Assembly (NCBI GenBank): GCA_903832105.1
Contig: CAILAO010000888.1
Span: forward strand, 1 to 5,505
Direction of reading: 5' to 3'
From: an uncultured Pseudomonadota bacterium
Lineage (GTDB): Bacteria > Bdellovibrionota_B > Oligoflexia > Oligoflexales > CAILAO01
DNA: 5,505 nucleotides
Below the pieces are notes generated by a model. It had not been told where the DNA came from, did not search any database, and worked only from the letters and a program-made list of their open reading frames with translations. The translations under genes were made by a program, and so were the position numbers. Positions 1 through 5,505 of the stretch are shown here, piece after piece (position 1 is the stretch's first letter; the number at the start of each line of letters is the position of its first letter).

Positions 1-1
1 A

Positions 2-1189
2 AAAGAATCGCTTGAAAAGGCCGGTTATCAGTTAAGATCAAGCGAGGGAGCTTTTTACCCTCAAGTTTCCGCCTCAATGACGACAAACCGCAATGCCAAC
101 GGTAATTCCGGGACCGGCAATAATCTTCAAGGTAGTTCTCCCGATCAAAATTCTGACGATCTTACCTTTAATAACCAATTTTCTTATGGACTAAATGTCA
201 AACAAAGTCTTTTTAACGGATTTAAAGACTCATCCCTTGTCTCAAAGAGGTCTGCAGAACTTGAGGGCCAGGAAGCAGAGTACTATAAGCAACTTGTTCA
301 GCTTGGCTACGATCTCCGAACCGCATTTGTCCAAGTCCTCTATTTTCAAGATCTCACTCAGCTCAATACTCAGACCGTTGAGAGAAGAAAGACAAACCTT
401 CGAATGGTTGAACTTCGCATTGAAGGGGGACGCGAACACAAAGGCGCCTTCCTTAAAAGCGAAGCACTCTTCATGCAAGCCGTTCAAGATCTTGAACAGT
501 CCAAAAGGGGTTTTAAGCTAGCTCAAGAGAAGCTTTCACGAATCCTAGGACGAAGTCCTGAACAAATCACTTCAATTAGGGGCGCTTTTCAATCAAGCAA
601 GATTCCTCCTAAAGGCAATCTTGCTCTTCTTAGCAAGCGGACACCTTCTTACTTATACGCTTCCGCAATGGCTCGCGCGGCATCTTACGGAGTCGACATA
701 GCAAAATCCGTGCATTACCCTGATATCGCAGCTACAGCTTCCGCAACAAAAACTGGTGAAACGTGGCCACCTGAATCAAAACATTTCAGCGTTGGCTTAT
801 CTCTCACTTTGCCCCTTTATTCCGGCGGTTCAATTTCGTCAGATGTCGAAGCAGCGGCGAGAGACAAGTTAAAAAGCGAAACCTCTCTTCTTGACACCGA
901 ACGAGAGACTCTCTTTACTCTTGAACAAGCATATTCTGACGCAGAGGATGCATTAGGCAAGCTTTCTGTTCAAGAAAAACTTCTTTCAGCGGCTCAAACG
1001 CTTGCCACCATCTCACGAAATCAATACACGCTTGGCCTTACGACTTTCCAGGAGTGGGACACGATTGAAAACGAATATATCACTAGCCAGAGGCAGCTTT
1101 TAACGACCAAGAGAGATTCTGCCCTCACGTTGGCTGCCTGGGAAAAATCTCAAGGCATTAAAATTCAGGAGTTAAAATATGAAAAGTAA
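2..1189 (+). CDS. TolC-family outer-membrane efflux channel, 5' end cut off by the window
   Basis: This is the exit duct of a tripartite efflux pump: a trimeric outer-membrane beta-barrel with a long periplasmic helical tunnel. The frame is open from the first complete codon, giving 395 residues. The ATG at 77 is internal, because the 25 codons before it already read as family sequence (GYQLRSSEGAFYPQVSAS). The two-fold repeat of the OEP family is visible: a barrel strand pair ending in QSLFNGF (visible residues 68-74) followed by long amphipathic helices, then a second unit with YPDIAATAS (about 239-247) and LPLYSGG (270-276) followed by another helical hairpin. The motif EGGREHKG (141-148) lies in the first helical region and recalls TolC-like proteins coupled to MacAB cassettes. 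TolC proteins usually have about 430-490 residues, so the signal peptide and roughly 40-90 residues are missing on the left. The first extracellular-loop region is rich in Asn, Gly and Ser. The 3' end overlaps the adaptor gene by 11 bases, suggesting translational coupling. The family is clear; the substrate is not. Confidence 0.93.
   Translation, partial: KESLEKAGYQLRSSEGAFYPQVSASMTTNRNANGNSGTGNNLQGSSPDQNSDDLTFNNQFSYGLNVKQSLFNGFKDSSLVSKRSAELEGQEAEYYKQLVQLGYDLRTAFVQVLYFQDLTQLNTQTVERRKTNLRMVELRIEGGREHKGAFLKSEALFMQAVQDLEQSKRGFKLAQEKLSRILGRSPEQITSIRGAFQSSKIPPKGNLALLSKRTPSYLYASAMARAASYGVDIAKSVHYPDIAATASATKTGETWPPESKHFSVGLSLTLPLYSGGSISSDVEAAARDKLKSETSLLDTERETLFTLEQAYSDAEDALGKLSVQEKLLSAAQTLATISRNQYTLGLTTFQEWDTIENEYITSQRQLLTTKRDSALTLAAWEKSQGIKIQELKYEK
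1167..1171 (+). promoter_or_regulatory. Ribosome binding site of the adaptor gene, inside the channel gene
   Basis: AGGAG lies 7 bases before the ATG at 1179, within the last codons of the TolC-like gene. It supports the 1179 start and an 11-base gene overlap, consistent with coupled translation of the two pump subunits. Confidence 0.75.
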
Positions 1190-2174
1190 AAAGCGTCTTC
1201 TATTCCTGCTTTTATTATTTATTTCTCTATTTGGAACGGTTATCTTCGCATGGAAAAAGTTTGGAAAAGATGAAAAGGCTGAACGATACGACGAGGTTCA
1301 AGTAAAACGAGGGGACATCAAAATTTCGGTTCTTGCGACAGGAAAAGTCCAACCTGAAAATCGACTAGTGATCAAACCTCCCATTAACGGCCGTATCGAA
1401 ACGCTATTGGTGCATGAAGGAGCCAAAGTTAAAAAAGGACAAACTCTCGCGTGGATGAGTTCTTCTGATCGAGCCGCTCTTCTGGACGTCGCCAGCGCCA
1501 AAGGAAATCAAGAACTTTCTTACTGGAAAGATATTTATAAACCTGCTCCCATCACAGCTTTTATCGATGGTGAAATTATTTCGCAAAATGTTGAACCAGG
1601 GCAAATGGTCAGCACACCAGATACGATCTTTGTCATGTCGGATCGTCTTGTTCTATCAGCTCAAGTCGACGAAACTGATATCTCAAAGATTTTTATCAAC
1701 CAAAAAGTCGAGATTACACTTGATGCTTATCCGCAAGAAATGTTTCAAGGTAGGGTTCATCAAATTGCATTCGATGCCCGCATCGCAAACAACGTTACTG
1801 TCTACGACGTTGAAATCATACCTGAAAAAACACCTTCATTTATGCGAAGCGGAATGACGGCCAATATCACCTTTGCTTCCGAAGAGCGTTTGAACATTCT
1901 GCAAATTCCCGTCGAAGCAGTAAAAAGAAGTGAAGGAAAATCATCTGTTCTAATTTCACCTAAAGCTCCCAATGAGGAGGGCGCGCCAGGACGGAAGCCC
2001 TCTAAAGAGCCTCAATCCGTCGAAGTGACCCTTGGACTTTCAGATGGCAAATCAGTCGAGGTTCTTTCCGGTGTAAGTGAGGATGAAACCGTATTAATTT
2101 CAAGAAAAATTCCCCTTAAAGGCAGCAGCGAAGAGAAGAAGAAAAACCCATTTATGCCTTCAAGGCCCCATTAA
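1179..2174 (+). CDS. MacA/HlyD-type periplasmic adaptor (membrane fusion protein) with short hairpin
   Basis: This adaptor links the inner-membrane ABC transporter to the outer-membrane channel. It has 331 residues. A basic N-terminus and one hydrophobic segment (about residues 7-25) anchor it in the inner membrane, with the rest in the periplasm. Domains in order: a membrane-proximal strand with VKRGDI (42-47) and the ATGKVQP motif (53-59); the first lipoyl half ending in GAKVKKGQTLAWM (81-93); a very short helical region (about 95-121); the second lipoyl half with DGEIISQNVEPGQMVS (130-145); a beta-barrel starting at VDETDI (163-168); and a membrane-proximal C-terminal part with FMRSGMTANI (221-230) and LQIPVEAV (241-248). 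A Pro/Lys/Glu-rich stretch (260-279) and a basic, proline-containing tail (about 314-331) look flexible. E. coli MacA has a far longer hairpin, so this is a short-hairpin member. The residues SSDRAALLDVASAKG recall MacA-like proteins of deltaproteobacteria, which suggests the short form is ancestral rather than a deletion; this is from memory. It shares an operon with the flanking channel and MacB genes. Confidence 0.92.
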   Translation: MKSKKRLLFLLLLFISLFGTVIFAWKKFGKDEKAERYDEVQVKRGDIKISVLATGKVQPENRLVIKPPINGRIETLLVHEGAKVKKGQTLAWMSSSDRAALLDVASAKGNQELSYWKDIYKPAPITAFIDGEIISQNVEPGQMVSTPDTIFVMSDRLVLSAQVDETDISKIFINQKVEITLDAYPQEMFQGRVHQIAFDARIANNVTVYDVEIIPEKTPSFMRSGMTANITFASEERLNILQIPVEAVKRSEGKSSVLISPKAPNEEGAPGRKPSKEPQSVEVTLGLSDGKSVEVLSGVSEDETVLISRKIPLKGSSEEKKKNPFMPSRPH

Positions 2175-2206
2175 ACGGATGTAATATCGTCGGAAAAAGG
2201 TTCTAC

Positions 2207-2214
2207 AAGGAAGG
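2207..2214 (+). promoter_or_regulatory. Ribosome binding site of the MacB-like gene
   Basis: AAGGAAGG sits 5 bases before the ATG at 2220 and 11 bases before a second in-frame ATG at 2226. The spacing favours 2220, so the product starts MHMIELND. A start at 2226 (MIELND, the more usual family beginning) is not excluded and would differ by only two residues. Confidence 0.6.
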
Positions 2215-2219
2215 TATAA

Positions 2220-4199
2220 ATGCATATGATAGAACTTAACGATATTTTTAAAACCTATTTAGTTGGAGACAATGTTGTTCATGCACTGCGCGGTGTTTCT
2301 CTAAAAATTGGGCAGGGTGAATTTGTCGCCATTATGGGACCCTCAGGCTCCGGCAAATCGACGCTCATGCATATTCTTGGTCTTCTGGATATTCCTACAA
2401 GCGGCTCTTATAAACTTAATGGGCGCGAAGTTTCAGAACTCGAAGAAAACGCTTTGGCGAAACTTCGTAATGAAACCATTGGTTTCGTTTTTCAGCAATA
2501 TAATCTTTTAGCACGGACTTCTGCACGAGATAACGTCAGGCTTCCTCTGATCTATTCTTTTGCTTCGGATGATACGGTGAAGGCGGAAGCCAGATTGCGA
2601 GAAGTAGGTTTGTCTGATCGTATTCATCATAAGCCTAACGAACTTTCTGGGGGTCAACAACAGCGGGTTGCCATTGCCCGTGCTCTTGTCAATCGCCCGG
2701 GCATCATCTTTGCCGATGAACCTACGGGCAATCTTGACTCTTCAAGCGAACGCGAAATCATGGACATTTTTACAAAACTTAATCAAGAAGGCATTACCAT
2801 CATTATCGTCACCCATGAGGCCGAAATCGCACAATATGCCAGGCGAGTCATCAGAATCAGAGACGGAAAGATTCAATCCGATGAGTCGAAAGATCTCATC
2901 TCAAAAAAAGAAAGCAATCCTTCGGCACAATCTCCCGAAAACGAAACGCAATCATCGTTCAAAAACTTTTTACATTTCAAAACCCGCGAACTCACCTCTC
3001 ACATCACTCAAGCTCTTCGCGCCCTACTTGCAAACAAGGTCCGTTCGGGACTTTCGATGCTAGGAATCCTCATAGGTGTCGCATCGGTTATCGCCATGAT
3101 GGCTCTCGGAAGCGGCGCTCAAGAATCAATTAAGCAACAGCTTTCTTCTCTAGGATCAAACGTGCTCACGCTAAGACCTGGATCTCAGAGGTCCCAGGGT
3201 GTTGCCATGGAATCCGGAGCTGTCACCCGGCTAACCCTCGAAGATGCTCAGGATATAAAGCAGTCAGTTGCAAATATCAGTGGGGTTGCTCCTTCTGTTA
3301 GAGGCCGTGGACAGGCAGTCTACGGCAACAAAAACTGGAGCACGCAAATTGTTGGAACAACGTCTGATTATTCGGCAATACGTGCTTCCAATCCTGCTGT
3401 CGGTCGCTTTTTTACCGATGACGAAGGGCGGCAGAGATCACGTATTGCAGTGATCGGCATGACCGTCGTTAAAGAGCTTTTTCAAGAGAAAAATCCCATC
3501 GGTGAAGTCATGAAGGTTAACAAAGTCAACTTCCTCGTCATCGGTGTTTTGCCCGAAAAAGGAAGCACACCCTTTATGGATCAAGACGACATGATCATTA
3601 TTCCTATTCAAACAGCGATGCGTCGCCTACTCGGAAAAGATTTTGTCGATTCTATCGATATTCAAGTCAACGATGAATCAAAAATGGACTATGCTGAGGA
3701 TGCCGTCAGCCAGCTTATGATTAAAAGACATCATGTACGGGGCGACCCTGATAGTTCATTTCAAATTCGAAACATGGCTGACATTCAAGAGGCTGTTTCC
3801 TCAACCAGCCGTATCCTTTCGCTACTTCTTGCTTCTATCGCGTCCATCTCACTTCTTGTTGGGGGGATTGGCATCATGAATATCATGCTTGTCTCCGTCA
3901 CAGAGCGCACTCGAGAAATCGGACTTCGTAAGGCGCTCGGCGCAACGAAGGGAAGCATTCTAGAGCAGTTTCTGATTGAAGCTGTAATCGTGAGTCTCAT
4001 CGGCGGATCGTTCGGCATATTACTAGGTTGGAGTATCGCCGGTAGCCTTTCATACTTCGCGGGGTGGATGATGATTGTGTCACCGACCTCCGTCATAATG
4101 GCGGTGTTCTTCTCGGCAGGAACGGGTGTCGCCTTCGGATTATGGCCTGCACAAAAGGCTTCAAGGCTTCACCCCATCGAAGCTCTTAGATACGAATAG
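2220..4199 (+). CDS. macB: MacB-type ABC transporter, fused ATPase and permease
   Basis: This inner-membrane motor of the tripartite pump works as a dimer and drives export from the periplasm through the adaptor and the TolC-like duct (mechanism known for the family). It has 659 residues, close to the 648 of E. coli MacB. The N-terminal nucleotide-binding domain is complete: Walker [10 protein letters not shown] (40-48), Q-loop Gln92, signature LSGGQ (142-146), Walker B IIFADEP (162-168) with catalytic Glu167, D-loop NLDS (171-174) and H-loop His199. A polar linker (about 222-250) leads to the first membrane helix (about 278-297), a large periplasmic domain (about 300-530), and three further helices (about 532-558, 584-604 and 624-641). 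The conserved cytoplasmic loop [15 protein letters not shown] (561-575) and the C-terminal [17 protein letters not shown] are textbook MacB. All catalytic residues are present, so the pump should be functional. The name reflects family membership; macrolides need not be the substrate, and lipopeptide, toxin or siderophore export is equally possible. It lies 45 bases after the adaptor gene with no promoter seen between them. Confidence 0.95.
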   Translation: MHMIELNDIFKTYLVGDNVVHALRGVSLKIGQGEFVAIMGPSGSGKSTLMHILGLLDIPTSGSYKLNGREVSELEENALAKLRNETIGFVFQQYNLLARTSARDNVRLPLIYSFASDDTVKAEARLREVGLSDRIHHKPNELSGGQQQRVAIARALVNRPGIIFADEPTGNLDSSSEREIMDIFTKLNQEGITIIIVTHEAEIAQYARRVIRIRDGKIQSDESKDLISKKESNPSAQSPENETQSSFKNFLHFKTRELTSHITQALRALLANKVRSGLSMLGILIGVASVIAMMALGSGAQESIKQQLSSLGSNVLTLRPGSQRSQGVAMESGAVTRLTLEDAQDIKQSVANISGVAPSVRGRGQAVYGNKNWSTQIVGTTSDYSAIRASNPAVGRFFTDDEGRQRSRIAVIGMTVVKELFQEKNPIGEVMKVNKVNFLVIGVLPEKGSTPFMDQDDMIIIPIQTAMRRLLGKDFVDSIDIQVNDESKMDYAEDAVSQLMIKRHHVRGDPDSSFQIRNMADIQEAVSSTSRILSLLLASIASISLLVGGIGIMNIMLVSVTERTREIGLRKALGATKGSILEQFLIEAVIVSLIGGSFGILLGWSIAGSLSYFAGWMMIVSPTSVIMAVFFSAGTGVAFGLWPAQKASRLHPIEALRYE

Positions 4200-4252
4200 A
4201 AACTCTGGGAAAATATCACTTAGTTTGGTACCATGACATCATAACCAAGCTC

Positions 4253-4286
4253 TTGAGCCCCGCATAAATAAAAGGACAGGGCTCAA
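4253..4286 (+). terminator. Inverted repeat, possible weak terminator or operator
   Basis: TTGAGCCC (4253-4260) and GGGCTCAA (4279-4286) are perfect 8-base inverted repeats around an 18-base A-rich loop, 53 bases after the macB stop. A run of seven T follows, but only 11 bases beyond the stem. The long loop and the gap before the T run make a canonical intrinsic terminator doubtful; a regulator-binding palindrome or a transcript-end stem is also possible. The repeat itself is certain, its function is not. Confidence 0.35.
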
Positions 4287-4304
4287 TAATTTGTCACTTT
4301 TTTT

Positions 4305-4311
4305 GGGAGGA
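4305..4311 (+). promoter_or_regulatory. Strong ribosome binding site that fixes the start of the secreted-protein gene
   Basis: GGGAGGA is a near-perfect Shine-Dalgarno sequence ending 6 bases before the ATG at 4318. It rules in 4318 rather than the upstream in-frame TTG at 4291, which would place this site inside the coding region and put nine extra residues before the signal peptide. Confidence 0.8.
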
Positions 4312-4317
4312 ACGATC

Positions 4318-4974
4318 ATGAGAGGGATTAGAATCTTTTTTGCATTTGCAGTGTTGCTTTCTGCCACAACCCTTTTCGCAGCGGAGCGACGTGTTCTTTA
4401 TCTCGACGACATTTATTTCAGGCAAAGTGGCACGATCGATATTTCTCGTCAAATTAGCGAGCATCATGGTGACATCAACGTGCGAGATTATATTCTTCAA
4501 CAAGTCAGACTCACCGCAAAAACGATTCAAGGCCGTGGACATGCATATTTACAGATTGGCAATTATAACTCTCCAAAACAGACCGTACGTGGAAATCCAC
4601 AAGACTTTAATGATCCTAACGAACGAACCTTCGACAATGTGGAATTCGTCCCAGAAACCGTGCAAGATGCCCAGCCTTGGCTCATGCAATTTGAAGGGAC
4701 CTTCATCGCAAGACGTATCAGTGTCGTCATAGAGAGAAGAGACGAACAACCCGATTGTAGATACACCCTCTATTGGCCTCATTTTTACTGGGGTACTCAA
4801 AACATCTACAGCACCATCGAAGGCGCGGTTTGGAATCAATATGAAGGTCAGCCGGCCGTCTGCGGCAATCGCGACGTAACGTCGTGTGTTGCTTATGGTT
4901 ATGTCTATTGGCGCGGACGTTATTTAGGCGATGGCCGTGGACGCCATGAGATCTGCAGAAAAAGACTCCATTAA
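4318..4974 (+). CDS. Exported protein of unknown function, four cysteines
   Basis: I do not recognise this 218-residue protein. A Sec signal peptide is clear: basic start MRGIR, hydrophobic core to about residue 20, and likely cleavage after LFA (residue 21). The mature part seems to have two halves. Residues about 26-141 alternate hydrophobic and polar residues as in a beta-sandwich, with QGRGHAYLQIGN (71-82), a polar loop NPQDFNDPNERTFDN (93-107), and a closing strand FIARRISVVIERR (129-141). Residues 147-218 are rich in Tyr and Trp (14 aromatic residues, counting Phe156) and hold all four cysteines (147, 182, 190, 213), an arrangement suited to two disulfides in the periplasm or outside the cell. 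The C-terminus CRKRLH is basic. There is no lipobox, no membrane helix after the signal, and no recognisable catalytic motif. The gene follows the efflux operon on the same strand with a 118-base gap, so co-transcription is possible but unproven. The first half vaguely recalls small beta-rich exported proteins of Bdellovibrio relatives; this is only an impression. Confidence 0.85.
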   Translation: MRGIRIFFAFAVLLSATTLFAAERRVLYLDDIYFRQSGTIDISRQISEHHGDINVRDYILQQVRLTAKTIQGRGHAYLQIGNYNSPKQTVRGNPQDFNDPNERTFDNVEFVPETVQDAQPWLMQFEGTFIARRISVVIERRDEQPDCRYTLYWPHFYWGTQNIYSTIEGAVWNQYEGQPAVCGNRDVTSCVAYGYVYWRGRYLGDGRGRHEICRKRLH

Positions 4975-5054
4975 TAAAACCTTAACCGATCATATACATT
5001 ATGGAGGAGTTAGAGACGCTGCTGCGAAGCTCGAAGAAGTTTTCTTATTCGACG
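4975..5054. other. Convergent intergenic gap, no clear terminator
   Basis: These 80 bases separate the stop of the + strand secreted-protein gene from the conceptual stop of the minus-strand fibre gene. A 5-bp A/T-rich stem (5034-5038 with 5042-5046) is too weak to call a terminator. I see nothing else here. Confidence 0.5.
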
Positions 5055-5505
5055 TCATCGGAGCCTAACAAACCTCACGGATTGATATGCACCGACGTAT
5101 TGCGTGTTATTGTAACCTCCTATTTTTAATCTAATTTGCACAGAAGGACTCTGTACATCAAGTTGCGCTTGGATCGCGCTTGTGACGCCATTAAGGTAGC
5201 TAAACTCCGTGTTGTCAACCGCGCGCCGCTACCGATCTTAGCTGAGTCCACACCAGACGCAATCTTAGCAGATGTCACCGCATCATTAAGAATCTTTGTT
5301 GTCGTTACGACATCCGTGGAAAGACCCACGGGCTCATAGACGCCACTATGGTTATGCGACGACGCCGATTTGAGTGCAAGTGCATCAAACACAGAGTTTT
5401 GGCTTGGGGCTTTATCGGTAACCGCGTCTGTGATCGCATCACCCACGGCAGCGGTCTTTGCTCTTGCATCGGTGTAGTAAAGGTTTGTACCTTCTGCGAT
5501 ATTGG
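5055..5505 (-). pseudogene. Fibre-type repeat protein, 3' end only, with frameshift near 5220
   Basis: The frame is open on the minus strand from the window edge, so only the C-terminus is seen and the gene starts to the right. In reading order the 94 visible residues before the shift carry modules common in phage tail fibres and in bacterial surface fibres: EGTNLYYTDARA (5464-5494), VTDKAPSQNSVFDAL (about 5380-5425), HNHSGVYEPVG (about 5330-5362), and the repeats VTSAKIASG and VDSAKIGSG, typical of trimeric fibre shafts. At 5220-5221 the frame breaks. As sequenced, 31 unrelated residues follow to a stop at 5126-5128. In the next frame the expected module VDNTEFSYLNGV-TSAIQAQLD starts at once (5219) and runs 54 codons to a TGA at 5055-5057, ending SVRFVRLR. 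The break lies in a CG-alternating tract and equals +2 or -1 base. It may be a true mutation or a sequencing error. The likely role, if intact, is adhesion or receptor binding; whether it belongs to a prophage cannot be told, since no other phage gene is visible. Confidence 0.72.

Larger units (their letters stand above)
4200..4317 (+). other. Intergenic region between the efflux operon and the secreted-protein gene
   Basis: This 118-base AT-rich spacer holds an inverted repeat (4253-4286), a run of seven T (4298-4304) and the ribosome binding site of the next gene. AATAAT at 4285-4290 resembles a -10 box, but no acceptable -35 hexamer lies 16-18 bases upstream, so no promoter is called. The next gene may have its own promoter here or be read through from the pump operon. 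Confidence 0.5.

Noticed and set aside
77..79. ATG as the start of the TolC-like gene
   Set aside because: The same frame is open to the left edge and reads family-typical sequence before this codon; no ribosome binding site precedes it. The gene is cut by the window.
4225..4290. Sigma-70 promoter ahead of the secreted-protein gene
   Set aside because: AATAAT (4285-4290) and TTGGTA (4225-4230) or TTGAGC (4253-4258) are not at promoter spacing, so no pair could be supported.
4291..4317. Upstream TTG start for the secreted protein
   Set aside because: It has no ribosome binding site, while GGGAGGA sits correctly for the ATG at 4318, which begins a textbook signal peptide.
3303..4541. Repeated GGCCGTGGACA at about 3303 and 4531
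   Set aside because: It is an 11-base match encoding Gly-Arg-Gly in two unrelated genes, with no flanking similarity; most likely chance.
4549..4839. Minus-strand reading frames inside the secreted-protein gene
   Set aside because: They lie wholly within a well-supported + strand gene and show no ribosome binding site or family features.
5001..5129. Possible 42-codon + strand gene starting ATGGAGGAG
   Set aside because: It lacks a proper upstream ribosome binding site, has no recognisable content, and runs antisense to the conceptual 3' end of the fibre gene.
5136..5339. + strand reading frame across the fibre region
   Set aside because: It is the antisense shadow of the minus-strand fibre repeats, whose protein motifs are unmistakable.

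Overview
The window reads as a Gram-negative chromosome segment of moderate GC. An outer-membrane TolC-family channel, an inner-membrane-anchored adaptor and a MacB-type ABC transporter imply a double-membrane envelope. The style of the adaptor and channel, together with the fibre-type repeats at the right end, is what I associate with Bdellovibrionota or other former Deltaproteobacteria. That assignment comes from memory of protein patterns, is weak, and rests on no marker gene.

Layout: positions 2-4199 hold three genes in a row on the + strand: the 3' part of a TolC-like channel gene (its start lies left of the window), a MacA/HlyD-like adaptor that overlaps it by 11 bases, and a full-length MacB-like ATPase/permease 45 bases further on. 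Together they form a tripartite macrolide-exporter-type efflux operon. MacB couples ATP hydrolysis to conformational change in the inner membrane, the adaptor bridges the periplasm, and the TolC-like protein is the exit duct. The substrate cannot be read from the sequence.

Positions 4200-4317 are intergenic and carry an 8-bp inverted repeat followed by a T run. Next, at 4318-4974, comes a gene for a 218-residue exported protein of unknown function with a clear signal peptide and four cysteines, whose start is fixed by a strong ribosome binding site. After a short convergent gap, the right edge holds the 3' end of a minus-strand gene for a fibre-type repeat protein (modules like those in phage tail fibres and bacterial surface fibres). 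Its last 54 codons are out of frame with the rest, so as sequenced it is frameshifted.

I found no tRNA, rRNA, CRISPR array, insertion sequence or convincing sigma-70 promoter. The points most worth a second look are the frameshift in the fibre gene, the unusually short helical hairpin of the adaptor, and the unrecognised secreted protein.
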